A stretch of DNA of 64,000 nucleotides, from contig NZ_JBNWEO010000015.1 in assembly GCF_050496765.1 (NCBI RefSeq), forward strand, positions 310,001 to 374,000, read 5' to 3'. The notes beneath the pieces were generated by a model. That model saw only the letters and a program-made list of their open reading frames with translations, was not told the DNA's origin and searched no databases. The DNA is from JAEVLT01 sp050496765 (GTDB lineage: Bacteria > Bacillota > Bacilli > Bacillales > Cytobacillaceae). Shown here piece after piece: positions 9,258 to 17,158 of this stretch. Position 1 is the first letter of the stretch, and every line of letters starts with the position of its first letter. Both the position numbers and the translations under genes were made by a program.

Positions 9258-9309
9258 AACCCAAAGGCCATTGTTCACATGAAATGAGTGAGGCAAAGGC
9301 CTTTGGGTT
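9258..9309 (-). terminator. Riboswitch-controlled terminator ahead of xpt
   Basis: AACCCAAAGGCC and GGCCTTTGGGTT make a 12-bp perfect stem followed by a U-rich run, between the aptamer and the xpt ribosome site. It is the expression platform of the guanine riboswitch. Confidence 0.9.
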
Positions 9310-9367
9310 TTGCAACCGAAAGGAATCGAAAACCAACAGAAAAAATCCTGTTGTTTTCTAATTTACC

Positions 9368-9438
9368 CACCCATAGTCGAATTGTTTACGGCAATCCGGT
9401 AGAAACTTGCAGGCCTTATTCCTGCGATTATATGAGCG
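9368..9438 (-). promoter_or_regulatory. Purine (guanine-class) riboswitch aptamer
   Basis: On the reverse strand the conserved purine aptamer elements appear in order: CTCATATAATC, a P2 stem (GCAGG/CCTGC), AAGTTTCTACC, a P3 stem and CCGTAAAC loop, and GACTATG closing P1 with CGCTCATA/TATGGGTG. The nucleotide corresponding to position 74 is C, which pairs with guanine/xanthine; adenine riboswitches have U. Binding should favour the downstream terminator and switch off xpt-pbuX. Confidence 0.95.
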
Positions 9439-9459
9439 ATAGCTTATGAATTTAGTATC

Positions 9460-9487
9460 ATTATAGCAATTTTTTTAGATAAATCAA
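9460..9487 (-). promoter_or_regulatory. Sigma-A promoter of xpt-pbuX
   Basis: Reverse-strand TTGATT and TATAAT are separated by 16 bp, with transcription predicted to start just before the aptamer. Confidence 0.7.
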
Positions 9488-9654
9488 TTGTTTTTTACAA
9501 ATTAACGAATAATTATAATGAAAATAATTAGAATTGTTCGTATTTCATGGAGTCAACCAAGAGTTACCCTATGTTGAATAATATACTAAGATCAAGTAAG
9601 ATAATTATGAATGACTATTCAGAAAATTATTATTTTTAAAACTGGAGGGTTAGC

Positions 9655-10659
9655 ATGAACAGGAAAATCCCAACAAGCTGGTGGGAGCAGCTACGGCTCC
9701 CGGTCATTTCTGCTCCAATGTTTTTAGTTTCGGGCCCTGATTTGGTGAAAAATTGTTGTTTGAATGGCATTATTGGCTCTTTTCCGGCTCCAAATGCAAG
9801 GCCAATTGAAGTGTTGGATCAGTGGATGGGGCAATTAAATGCTGAATTAAATGCGGCAAGATCAACTAACCCTGAGCGAAAAATTGCACCATGGGCGATG
9901 AATATGGTTGTCCATCGTTCGTATAGCCGCTTGCAGGAAGAGCTTGCATTGATTGAAAAACATCAGCCGCAATTGGTTATTACATCGTTAGGAAGTCCAA
10001 GGGCTGTTGTTGAAATCGTCCATCGATATGGCGGACTTGTTTTCTCGGATGTGAGCGATCTTACGTTTGCGAAAAAAGCTGCTGAGACAGGTGTTGACGG
10101 ACTGATTCTCGTTGCCAGCGGCGCTGGTGGTCATGCCGGCCAAATTAATGGATTTGCGTTCGTGGACATGGTGAGAGATTTTTGGGATGGCGTACTTGTT
10201 CTCGCTGGGTCGATTTCAACGGGGAAAAGCATTTTGGCCGCTCAAGCTGCTGGTGCGGATCTTGCTTATATGGGTACCCGCTTTATTGTCGCGAAAGAAA
10301 GCATGGCAAAAGATGAGTATCGGCAAATGTTGGTTGATGCCACACAGGAAGATATTCTTTTAACGGACGCTTTTTCAGGTGTAAAAGCCAATATGCTGAT
10401 TCCAAGCATCAAAAAAGCTGGCTTGGATCCGGAAAAGTTAGTAAAAAAAGAAAAAGTTGATTTTGACCACATGCAAAAAGGAGAGAATGCAAGGGCATGG
10501 CGTGATATTTGGTCAGCAGGACATGGAGTGGGGGCTATCCATGAAATTCATTCCGTTTCTGAGATTGTCAGTCAATTGGAATTAGAATATCGCGAGGCGC
10601 TTCGGAAGATTAATCAGAACGCCGAGAAATTAACAGCGATAAAGCTGAAAGAATTGTAA
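9655..10659 (+). CDS. Nitronate monooxygenase family flavoprotein
   Basis: FMN-dependent TIM-barrel enzyme oxidising alkyl nitronates such as propionate 3-nitronate, or a related family reaction. The 334 residues show LPVISAPMFLVSGPDLV at the N-terminus, the glycine-rich phosphate-binding stretch ASGAGGHAGQ near 160-170 with the catalytic-type His, LAGSISTGKSILAAQAAGADLAYMGTRF around 185-215, and DAFSGVKANML. ATG 9655 follows ACTGGAGGGTTAGC. It is monocistronic with a strong terminator; the true substrate is not shown by the sequence. Confidence 0.85.
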   Translation: MNRKIPTSWWEQLRLPVISAPMFLVSGPDLVKNCCLNGIIGSFPAPNARPIEVLDQWMGQLNAELNAARSTNPERKIAPWAMNMVVHRSYSRLQEELALIEKHQPQLVITSLGSPRAVVEIVHRYGGLVFSDVSDLTFAKKAAETGVDGLILVASGAGGHAGQINGFAFVDMVRDFWDGVLVLAGSISTGKSILAAQAAGADLAYMGTRFIVAKESMAKDEYRQMLVDATQEDILLTDAFSGVKANMLIPSIKKAGLDPEKLVKKEKVDFDHMQKGENARAWRDIWSAGHGVGAIHEIHSVSEIVSQLELEYREALRKINQNAEKLTAIKLKEL

Positions 10660-10668
10660 GCGATTTAA

Positions 10669-10704
10669 AAAAGAACCATCACCATGACCGGATGGTTCTT
10701 TTTT
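10669..10704 (+). terminator. Terminator of nitronate monooxygenase gene
   Basis: AAAAGAACCATC and GATGGTTCTTTT form a 12-bp perfect stem followed by T residues. Confidence 0.85.
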
Positions 10705-10805
10705 GCTAAAAAGCTTATGGCTTTATGGGAAATAAACTTAAAATTTGGTCAACAGAAAGAAAATAAAGAATATGATAAAGATGAACTACAATGGAGGTGG
10801 CTCGG

Positions 10806-11234
10806 GTGGCGGTCGTTAAAGCAAGACAATCGGATGTAAATTTATTGGCAAGATTACTGCGGGCAGAAGCGGAAGGCGAAGGAACACTTGGAATGTTGTT
10901 AGTTGGGAATGTGGGCATCAATCGGATCCGGGCTAACTGTTCCGATTTTAAAGGCCTTCGTACAATCCCGCAAATGATCTTCCAGCCGCACGCATTTGAA
11001 GCGGTTACAAAAGGCTATTTTTATCAGAGAGCAAGAGAAAAGGAGAAGCGCTTAGCGCGAAAGTCAATCAATGGTGAACGCTATTGGCCAGCCAAATACA
11101 GCTTATGGTATTTCAGGCCGCCAGGCAATTGTCCGTCTACATGGTATAACCAGCCGCTGGTTGCACGCTATAAGCTGCATTGTTTTTATGAACCAACAGC
11201 CGAAACATGCGATAATGTTTACAACACTTTTTAG
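10806..11234 (+). CDS. cwlJ: Spore cortex-lytic hydrolase CwlJ
   Basis: Cell wall hydrolase of the SleB/CwlJ family, located in the spore coat and degrading muramic-delta-lactam cortex during germination, notably in response to Ca-dipicolinate. GTG 10806 is chosen: GGAGGT lies 7 nt upstream and the resulting 142 residues equal the length of B. subtilis CwlJ. Recognisable stretches are LLARLLRAEAEGEG with the catalytic-type Glu, VGNVGINRIRANCSDFKGLR, IFQPHAFEAV, and the C-terminal CFYEPTAETC. The gene is monocistronic and ends in a good terminator. In B. subtilis cwlJ is followed by gerQ; no gerQ is seen here. Confidence 0.95.
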   Translation: MAVVKARQSDVNLLARLLRAEAEGEGTLGMLLVGNVGINRIRANCSDFKGLRTIPQMIFQPHAFEAVTKGYFYQRAREKEKRLARKSINGERYWPAKYSLWYFRPPGNCPSTWYNQPLVARYKLHCFYEPTAETCDNVYNTF

Positions 11235-11242
11235 CAGTTTTT

Positions 11243-11272
11243 TAGAACCGTCAATCAAAACGGTTCTATTTT
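11243..11272 (+). terminator. Terminator of cwlJ
   Basis: TAGAACCG and CGGTTCTA form an 8-bp stem followed by a T-rich run. Confidence 0.8.
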
Positions 11273-11279
11273 TTTGCCT

Positions 11280-11308
11280 TTTACCGGAATGATTCGGTAG
11301 ATTATAAT
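11280..11308 (+). promoter_or_regulatory. Sigma-A-type promoter for small membrane ORF
   Basis: TTTACC and a perfect TATAAT are separated by 17 bp, ending 23 bp before the ATG of the small ORF at 11332. Confidence 0.55.
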
Positions 11309-11331
11309 AGATACAAAGGGTAAAAAGGGTG

Positions 11332-11553
11332 ATGACTGTGACTTTAGTTTATTTTTCAGGACTTGAGCTTGCACTTCTTCTGTTGACAACTTTGACGGGA
11401 GTACTAGTATCAGTTGCTTTTACCATTCCACTTGCAGTTGGATTTCTTCCCGGTTTTAAAGCAAAACATGAATCGCAATACCACTCATGTTTTGCTCTTA
11501 ATCTGTTTCAAACTTTTGCTTGTAGTGCGATAAAGCTAGCACTGGGAAGATAA
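11332..11553 (+). CDS. Possible small membrane protein, antisense-overlapping the cyclase gene
   Basis: A 73-residue reading frame with a promoter just upstream and a purine-rich stretch (AAAGGG) before ATG 11332. Residues 1-40 are strongly hydrophobic (LELALLLLTTLTGVLVSVAFTIPLAVGFLPG), consistent with one or two membrane segments. The 3' part crosses a hairpin at 11460-11496 and overlaps the convergent cyclase gene by about 55 bp, so the C-terminal half may not be real coding sequence. I do not recognise it; a real gene with an unusual 3' end is the best reading. Confidence 0.4.
   Translation: MTVTLVYFSGLELALLLLTTLTGVLVSVAFTIPLAVGFLPGFKAKHESQYHSCFALNLFQTFACSAIKLALGR
11460..11496 (-). terminator. 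Hairpin just past the cyclase stop codon
   Basis: AGCAAAACATGA and TCATGTTTTGCT form a 12-bp perfect stem with a 13-nt loop immediately downstream of the reverse-strand cyclase gene. The T-tract is weak (CTTTAAAAC), so it may terminate inefficiently. Confidence 0.55.
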
Positions 11554-13375
11554 AGCGGTAACTGTGGTAGTGAATATAAAACCCGCCCGCCATTGCTTGG
11601 CCTTCCGGATATTCAGTTGTCCAGTCGTTTTTTTGCAGGTTTTTTAACAAATAGCTAATTCCCCCCTTGATTACAGGTGTCGGATATTCTGACGCAGCGA
11701 TTAGGGCATCAAGAGCCCATGCCGTTTGAGTCAAAGTACTTTCTTGAAGTGCTGTGTACTTCCTTTGCTGATCGCTAAGGCACGATTCGCCCCAGCCCCC
11801 ATCTGAATTTTGAATGGAACGGATCCACTTTACCGCTTTTTGAATGGAAGAATGGCTTGCCGGGATGCCTGATGCCCGCAAGCCGGTGATAGCGGCCCAG
11901 GTTCCGTAAAGGTAGCAAATCCCCCATCTGCCATACCAGGATCCATTTTCTTCCTGATGGTCGATCAGCCAGCGATTGCTATCTTGAATGAGTGGATGAG
12001 TTCTTTGAAGAGTTGTATAACGACCGAAAAACTCAAGGGTTCTTCCCGTTAAATCTGCACTTGAAGGATCATTGAACAAAAATTCTCCTTTTTCAATCGG
12101 CAGTAGTGAAAACCATTTATGATCGGTATTTTTTTCAAAACTAGGCCAGCCGCCATCATTGTTCTGCATTGTAACAAGCCATTTTAGCCCTCTGTTCCAC
12201 GCCTCTTGGCTTTTATTTCGGGTGGGTACATCTTGCGCAAGAGCCCGTAATGAAGCGGTTGTGTCATCAATATCTGGGTTGATCGTATTGACATTGGAAA
12301 ACCCCCACCCCCCAGGTTGACCGGCAGGATTGTGAATCACCCAATCGCCAAACTTATCATGCTGATGATCCAGCAGATAGTGATTGGCTCGCTGAATCAT
12401 GTGGTCTTTTGGAGACAGACCTGCCTCCTGTAAAGAAAAGCTGATTAACGATGTATTCCAAACACTTGCCGTTGTGTACTGAATATGGGGCAGCCCGCCA
12501 ATGTCCGTTCTCATTGCTTTCAATCCATTCACAGCATTTATGATAATTGCATCATCTTTTCGATAACCCAGCGCCAATAAAGCGTAGATCATTAAAAATG
12601 TCGAACTGAAATAGCTGTATAGGGTACCATCGGGTTCGATATGATCAAGCATGTATTTTTTTGCTCTTTCCATTGCCAAATCGTGAAGCTGCCCAGGCAG
12701 GCCAATTAATTGATTGACTCCTGCTTTTATTGAAGAAAAAACGGATTCAAGATCGGGATCTCTTGCCCAGTTAGCCACTCTCTGTTGTTGCAAAAATAAA
12801 TCCGATAAATTTGGCCTATTTTTACCCGTTAAAGTGAATTTTTTATCCGCTGCAATGAGGATAGGCGCAAGATTGGCCCTTCCGAATACCGAAAATTCAT
12901 AAAAATTGATCGGGAATGAGAGGGGGAGAAGTACGATTTCGACCGGTATTGGGAAGTATGTCGGCCAATGATATTGTCCAGTCAAAGCAAGCATGATCTT
13001 TGTAAACATGTTTGCTCCTTCAATTCCCCCTTTCGTTAAAATAAATTTCCTAGCCAGTTGTAGGCGTTGATCTTCTTTTGGGAAATAGCCTGAATATAGA
13101 AGACTGTAATACGCTTCAATCGTTGCACTTAAGTTTCCTGAAGGTTCATCATAGAACAATTTCCATGACCCATTTTTTTCTTGTTTGTTGATAACTCTCC
13201 GCGCAAGATCTTTGATTAATTGTTCATCATCGAACTGCAAACTCCGTAATAAAATGATCATATACGCATCCGTTGCGAGTCCTGTTTCAAAAGGGTAGTT
13301 CCATGAACCATCACGGGATTGATCTTTCCGAAGCACCTCAACAATCCAATTGATTCCTTCCCTGATGTTTTTCAT
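11498..13375 (-). CDS. sqhC: Squalene-hopene / tetraprenyl-beta-curcumene (sporulenol) cyclase
   Basis: Class II terpene cyclase of the monotopic membrane type, converting squalene or, in bacilli, tetraprenyl-beta-curcumene to pentacyclic products. The 625-residue length fits the family. The protonating acid motif is DIDDTT at 368-373; several QW-type repeats are visible (QSRDGSWNYPFE, QNNDGGWPSF, QEENGSWYGRWG, QNSDGGWGE). Bacillus orthologues make sporulenol and related baciterpenes linked to spores, so this role is more likely than hopanoid synthesis, but the substrate cannot be read from sequence. It is divergent from a yppC-like gene. Confidence 0.9.
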   Translation of the reverse strand: MKNIREGINWIVEVLRKDQSRDGSWNYPFETGLATDAYMIILLRSLQFDDEQLIKDLARRVINKQEKNGSWKLFYDEPSGNLSATIEAYYSLLYSGYFPKEDQRLQLARKFILTKGGIEGANMFTKIMLALTGQYHWPTYFPIPVEIVLLPLSFPINFYEFSVFGRANLAPILIAADKKFTLTGKNRPNLSDLFLQQQRVANWARDPDLESVFSSIKAGVNQLIGLPGQLHDLAMERAKKYMLDHIEPDGTLYSYFSSTFLMIYALLALGYRKDDAIIINAVNGLKAMRTDIGGLPHIQYTTASVWNTSLISFSLQEAGLSPKDHMIQRANHYLLDHQHDKFGDWVIHNPAGQPGGWGFSNVNTINPDIDDTTASLRALAQDVPTRNKSQEAWNRGLKWLVTMQNNDGGWPSFEKNTDHKWFSLLPIEKGEFLFNDPSSADLTGRTLEFFGRYTTLQRTHPLIQDSNRWLIDHQEENGSWYGRWGICYLYGTWAAITGLRASGIPASHSSIQKAVKWIRSIQNSDGGWGESCLSDQQRKYTALQESTLTQTAWALDALIAASEYPTPVIKGGISYLLKNLQKNDWTTEYPEGQAMAGGFYIHYHSYRFIFPVLALSHYKQKFETD

Positions 13376-13448
13376 TCCTACTGCTCATCCTCTCTGATCA
13401 TGATCCTTTACCCATTCATATTCCCGACAGGCTTGGACGAATTCATTA

Positions 13449-14588
13449 GTGCAGGGGGTGAAGGCGATTTTTTTCCGAAATCGAGCAAGAAACCCAATTG
13501 ATATCATTAAAAATGAATTGAAAAAAAGAGAAAAATCGGGAAAAAAAGTCCCGTTGACAAGGGAAGAGGCGAGACTGCTTCAAGAGGTGCGCAAAAAAAC
13601 GGCAGAACGAAACAAAAACAATGTAGCGAGGACACAAGCCTATTTCGATTTTTACCAGCAGCATCCCGAGGTTCACTGGGCGTTTCTCGGCCATATGGTG
13701 TCTCGAAATGGCGGGTGGAATATGACAGATTTAAAAGGCGAACTGTTGATGCATCTACTGACAAAGCAAGAAAAAGAATCGTTCTTTTTATTTCTGGAAC
13801 GCGGGAATTGGCTAATTTTTCAAGATGCCTATCCGCAATTTTTGCTTTACGAGGAGAGTAAAAAAAGAAATGAGCCTTTCTTTTACTTATGCCCCTATTT
13901 AAATATTTCTCTTTTTATGGAGGTGATCTGGCAGTATTTTTGGAAAAAACAAGACTTTGCTATTTTGACGATTGCATTAATTATTAACGAACAAAACTAT
14001 TTGGAAAAGCGGGTAGTCCAAAACACCGGATTTCAAAAAGCTGTGTTAAATACGCCCGAATTTAAGCTCCAGGAGTTTTTTTCATTTAACCAAATTCTTT
14101 TTCCTTACCACAAAAATGATCAAGTCATGCTAATCGGGCAAACATTAAAGCAGTTCGGCTCATTAACCGAACGGATTCAATTAGGAAAAAGGTTGTATGC
14201 ATTATTGTTTCAAGATCAGGAACGTTTACGATGTGTCGAAAATTGGGCGGCTCGGAATCCTCACACAGGTTCAAGGAAAGATTATTGGCCGGAAATTTTC
14301 CATCCGATTCGGGAGGGATTGCCAGGAAAATATCAGCTCCATTTAAAGGGCTGCAAGCTTCGTCCCGGGGCAAGCCGGATTTATAGTCCCTATCTTGAAA
14401 ATGCGTGGAAAAACGTTGAACATCTCGAAGTGGAACAAGGTGATTGGTATGAAAATGGGCTGGTTGCCGATATGCTTGATCCATATCATGAAAAAGTAAA
14501 TGGAGAGATTGAAAGTGAGTATTGTAAAACCCTCGAAAGGCTTGAACTCGCAGCACTCGCCAAAAAAGCAATGTCACTTATTGATTAA
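13449..14588 (+). CDS. yppC: DUF2515 family protein, YppC-like
   Basis: Soluble protein of unknown function; 379 residues from GTG 13449. A second in-frame GTG at 13458 follows a GGGGG run and the true start is not certain. The sequence is rich in aromatic and basic residues with motifs such as RTQAYFDFYQQHPEVHWAFLGHMVSRNGGWNM near the N-terminus (shown here in part as HPEVHWAFLGHMVSRNGGW), typical of the DUF2515 family. It is divergent from the terpene cyclase and its 3' end overlaps the next gene by 74 nt in another frame, suggesting translational coupling. Confidence 0.75.
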   Translation: MQGVKAIFFRNRARNPIDIIKNELKKREKSGKKVPLTREEARLLQEVRKKTAERNKNNVARTQAYFDFYQQHPEVHWAFLGHMVSRNGGWNMTDLKGELLMHLLTKQEKESFFLFLERGNWLIFQDAYPQFLLYEESKKRNEPFFYLCPYLNISLFMEVIWQYFWKKQDFAILTIALIINEQNYLEKRVVQNTGFQKAVLNTPEFKLQEFFSFNQILFPYHKNDQVMLIGQTLKQFGSLTERIQLGKRLYALLFQDQERLRCVENWAARNPHTGSRKDYWPEIFHPIREGLPGKYQLHLKGCKLRPGASRIYSPYLENAWKNVEHLEVEQGDWYENGLVADMLDPYHEKVNGEIESEYCKTLERLELAALAKKAMSLID

Positions 14589-14949
14589 AAAAATGCTTCC
14601 AGCGCTGTTGTTTTCAGTTCTGTTTGGAACATATCTTGACCTATTAATGTCTGGAAAGCACCTGTACGTTTTCCTAAATCGGCCATTTCCAGACATCTTC
14701 TCAATCAATATTTTCTACCTATTGATTATACTTCCGGTAGTTACAGCGATTTTTTTGTCGTTTATGGAAAGATGGAACCGACTAGCTGTCTTGCTAATTG
14801 CCGGTTGGATCATGCAATTTATGGAACAATTCGCCGAGTTGCTGGGACTTTTTCGCCATTCAGAATCATGGATCCATGCGAATACGTTTGTCGGATCTTT
14901 GTTTTTTTTAACTGCCGTCTATGCATTTCACCGCTGGATTAACGCATGA
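14515..14949 (+). CDS. Four-helix membrane protein overlapping yppC
   Basis: A 144-residue integral membrane protein of unknown function. The start is taken as GTG 14515, seven nt after GGAGAG; ATG 14500 lacks a good ribosome site. Hydrophobic segments lie roughly at 28-45, 62-83, 88-105 and 120-137, and it carries WIMQFMEQFAELLGLFRH between the last two. The organisation resembles the CBO0543-type small membrane proteins common in sporeformers, a weak impression only. It overlaps the end of yppC, so both are probably expressed together. Confidence 0.65.
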   Translation: MSIVKPSKGLNSQHSPKKQCHLLIKKMLPALLFSVLFGTYLDLLMSGKHLYVFLNRPFPDIFSINIFYLLIILPVVTAIFLSFMERWNRLAVLLIAGWIMQFMEQFAELLGLFRHSESWIHANTFVGSLFFLTAVYAFHRWINA

Positions 14950-14965
14950 TAGGAATCGCAGCACT

Positions 14966-14994
14966 TTTCATATCATGATAAAAAATGGTATGAT
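14966..14994 (+). promoter_or_regulatory. Sigma-A promoter of ppiB
   Basis: TTTCAT and TATGAT are 17 bp apart, ending 38 bp before the ppiB start codon. Confidence 0.45.
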
Positions 14995-15032
14995 ATAGAC
15001 TGTTGATTTGACAGAAAAGGAGATGTTGCAAA

Positions 15033-15473
15033 ATGGCGAAAAAAGGATACATACTAATGGAAAATGGAGACAAAATTGAGTTTGATTTATTTCCCAACGA
15101 AGCACCGGGAACGGTTGCCAATTTTGAAAAATTAGCCAATGAAGGCTTTTACAATGGGGTTATTTTTCACCGCGTGATTCCTGGATTTGTCAGCCAGGGT
15201 GGAGATCCAACCGGCACTGGAATGGGCGGACCGGGCTACACGATCAAATGCGAAACTGAAGGAAATCCGCACAAACATCAGCCTGGGGCAATCTCAATGG
15301 CACATGCTGGAAAAGATACAGGCGGGAGCCAGTTCTTTATTGTTCATGAGTCCCAGCCGCATCTGGATGGAGTCCACACTGTCTTCGCTCAAGTAACTTC
15401 CGGACTTGAAGCCGTAAAGGCAATGAAAAACGGCGACACAATGAAAGAAGTAAAAGTGTTTGATGCTGAATAA
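15033..15473 (+). CDS. ppiB: Cyclophilin-type peptidyl-prolyl isomerase PpiB
   Basis: Cytosolic cyclophilin catalysing cis-trans isomerisation of proline peptide bonds. The 146-residue protein has no signal peptide and contains the family core: FHRVIPGFVSQGGDPTGTG (catalytic Arg in FHR, Gln in QGG), GAISMAHAG, GSQFFIVH and HTVFAQV. ATG 15033 follows AAAAGGAGATGTTGCA. It is monocistronic with a terminator close behind. Confidence 0.95.
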   Translation: MAKKGYILMENGDKIEFDLFPNEAPGTVANFEKLANEGFYNGVIFHRVIPGFVSQGGDPTGTGMGGPGYTIKCETEGNPHKHQPGAISMAHAGKDTGGSQFFIVHESQPHLDGVHTVFAQVTSGLEAVKAMKNGDTMKEVKVFDAE

Positions 15474-15482
15474 CTGCAATCG

Positions 15483-15512
15483 GAGGGCCGTTTTTAGGAG
15501 GCTCTCTTTTTT
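15483..15512 (+). terminator. Terminator of ppiB
   Basis: GAGGGCC and GGCTCTC pair (one G-U) in a 7-bp stem followed by six T residues. Confidence 0.7.
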
Positions 15513-15572
15513 GGTTCAGTCAATCGATCTCAGCAAACTTCAGGCAGTGCCTAGCATCAAGGAGAATAGACA

Positions 15573-16328
15573 ATGAAATTTGTATCTTGGAATGTGAATG
15601 GATTACGGGCATGTGTGAAAAAAGGTTTTTTGGAGTATTTTCACAATCTCAATGCAGATATTTTTTGTATACAAGAGACAAAACTGCAAGAAGGTCAAAT
15701 CGACCTTCATTTGGAGGGTTACCACCAATTTTGGAACTATGCCGAAAAGAAAGGTTATTCGGGAACAGCGATATTTTCAAAAGTAAAGCCAATTTCGGTA
15801 TCTTATGGTTTTGAAGCGGATGTTTCGGAGCCGGAAGGAAGAATTATAACTTTAGAGTTTGAAAGTTTTTATGTAGTGAATGTTTACACACCAAATTCGC
15901 AGCGGGATTTAGCCAGGCTGGCCTACCGCCTTCTTTGGGAAGATCAAATACGAGCATATTTAGTGGAATTGGATAGAGTAAAACCAGTTGTATTTTGCGG
16001 CGATCTTAATGTCGCCCACAAGGAAATCGATTTGAAAAACCCAAAATCGAATTTGGGTAATTCCGGCTTTACACCAGAAGAACGCGGGAAAATAAATGAA
16101 CTGCTGGAATCCGGATTTATTGACAGTTTTCGCTATTTTTATCCGGAAAAGGAAGGAGCCTATAGCTGGTGGTCCTACATGAACAAAGTTCGCGAGCGGA
16201 ATATTGGCTGGCGGATTGATTATTTTCTTGTCTCTGCAAAACTGAAAGAGAAGCTGTTGGATGCCCAAATCCATTCAGAGATTTTGGGCAGCGATCATTG
16301 CCCAGTATATCTGGAAATCGGTTTTTAA
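15573..16328 (+). CDS. exoA: AP endonuclease / exodeoxyribonuclease III, ExoA
   Basis: Base-excision repair enzyme that cleaves abasic sites and has 3'-5' exonuclease activity; in Bacillus it also protects spores. The 251 residues match the family length. Visible active-site motifs: NVNGLRA (Asn), CIQETKLQ (metal-binding Glu), VNVYTPN (Tyr), FCGDLNVAHKEIDL (Asp, Asn), WWSYM, WRIDYFLVS and GSDHCPV (catalytic Asp-His). ATG 15573 follows AAGGAGAATAGACA. It shares a bidirectional terminator with the convergent 46-residue gene. Confidence 0.95.
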   Translation: MKFVSWNVNGLRACVKKGFLEYFHNLNADIFCIQETKLQEGQIDLHLEGYHQFWNYAEKKGYSGTAIFSKVKPISVSYGFEADVSEPEGRIITLEFESFYVVNVYTPNSQRDLARLAYRLLWEDQIRAYLVELDRVKPVVFCGDLNVAHKEIDLKNPKSNLGNSGFTPEERGKINELLESGFIDSFRYFYPEKEGAYSWWSYMNKVRERNIGWRIDYFLVSAKLKEKLLDAQIHSEILGSDHCPVYLEIGF

Positions 16329-16331
16329 AGA

Positions 16332-16366
16332 AAAACTCTTTGCAAAATAGCAAAGAGTTTTTGTTT
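16332..16366. terminator. Bidirectional terminator after exoA
   Basis: AAACTCTTTGC and GCAAAGAGTTT form an 11-bp perfect stem with A/T tracts on both sides, between exoA and the convergent small gene. Confidence 0.85.
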
Positions 16367-16370
16367 TGAC

Positions 16371-16511
16371 CTACAATTCATTTAATGCTGTTCCCATTAT
16401 GTCGTACTCTGTTTCCGCCTTTTGCTCGTCCCATTTTTCATTGCGAATGAGGTTTGATTCAGTGGTAAGCACCTCTTGCTCCGTTTCACCGCTTTCTTTT
16501 CGATTTACCAT
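16371..16511 (-). CDS. 46-residue acidic small protein
   Basis: A short reverse-strand gene starting ATG 16511 after GAGGAGGTTTTCGT, an excellent ribosome site, and ending TAG at 16371. The product begins MVNRKESGETEQEVLTTE and ends MGTALNEL; it is highly charged, Glu-rich, without hydrophobic segments, and probably disordered. It has its own placement against a bidirectional terminator. The family is not recognised; the ribosome site and clean frame argue it is real. Confidence 0.65.
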   Translation of the reverse strand: MVNRKESGETEQEVLTTESNLIRNEKWDEQKAETEYDIMGTALNEL

Positions 16512-16619
16512 ACGAAAACCTCCTCGTCCATTTTTTATTTTACTTTTTCCTATTTTTCATTTTCTAAACCTTTTCTGTGGGCAGTTTGTAAAAAACGGTT
16601 AAAAAAAGCGAAATTTCCG

Positions 16620-16649
16620 TTGACGTGATATTTGTCACAGGCTTAAAAT
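16620..16649 (+). promoter_or_regulatory. Promoter of universal stress protein gene with CRP/FNR-like palindrome
   Basis: TTGACG and TAAAAT are 18 bp apart. Overlapping this is CGTGA-TATTTG-TCACA (16624-16639), one base off the CRP/FNR consensus TGTGA-N6-TCACA. The ACGTTAACGT palindrome at 16666-16675 lies just downstream. Placement within the promoter suggests repression if bound; an Fnr-type regulator is inference. Confidence 0.55.
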
Positions 16650-16701
16650 AGGAAAGTAACATTTTACGTTAACGTTAATTTATGAAGAGAGGAACAATTG
16701 T

Positions 16702-17124
16702 ATGTATCAGAAAATTTTAGTGGCCATCGATGGATCTGAACATTCAAAACGAGCTTTAAAACAAGCTGTACAGCTCACAAAAAATTTGCAAACGACGAGT
16801 GCACTTACCATTTTTCATGTTAACCAGAATGTCCCCGTCGTTGACCCAACGGTTTCGGAGGAAGTAAATATTGAGGAATTAATCAATGAAGAAGGTGGGA
16901 AAATCTTAAAGCTGGCTGAAGCCCTGTTAGCAGGCGCGGAAGTGAAATATACACCGAGAACTGTTTTCGGTGATCCGGCTGAAGAGATAACGAAAGCAGC
17001 AAAAGACTATGACCTCATTATTATGGGAAGCAGAGGGCTTAATGCAATTAGCGAAATCGTCCTGGGAAGCGTCAGCCACAAAGTGATTAAACACGCGACA
17101 TGTCCGGTACTAATTGTGAAATAA
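16702..17124 (+). CDS. Universal stress protein (UspA family)
   Basis: Cytosolic ATP-binding stress protein of 140 residues. It starts ILVAIDGSEHSKRAL with the conserved Asp, has the HVNQNVPVVDP region, and ends with GSRGLNAISEIVLGSVS, the G-2x-G-9x-G-S/T nucleotide-binding motif, then CPVLIVK. ATG 16702 follows AGAGAGGAACAATTGT. The promoter carries a CRP/FNR-type palindrome, so oxygen or carbon status may control it. The precise function of such proteins is generally unknown. Confidence 0.9.
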   Translation: MYQKILVAIDGSEHSKRALKQAVQLTKNLQTTSALTIFHVNQNVPVVDPTVSEEVNIEELINEEGGKILKLAEALLAGAEVKYTPRTVFGDPAEEITKAAKDYDLIIMGSRGLNAISEIVLGSVSHKVIKHATCPVLIVK

Positions 17125-17158
17125 TAAAAGTTCATAGATTATGCAAGGGGGGCAGACA

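Noticed and set aside
14125..14577. 150-residue reverse frame inside yppC
   Set aside because: No ribosome site, no recognisable motif; antisense shadow.
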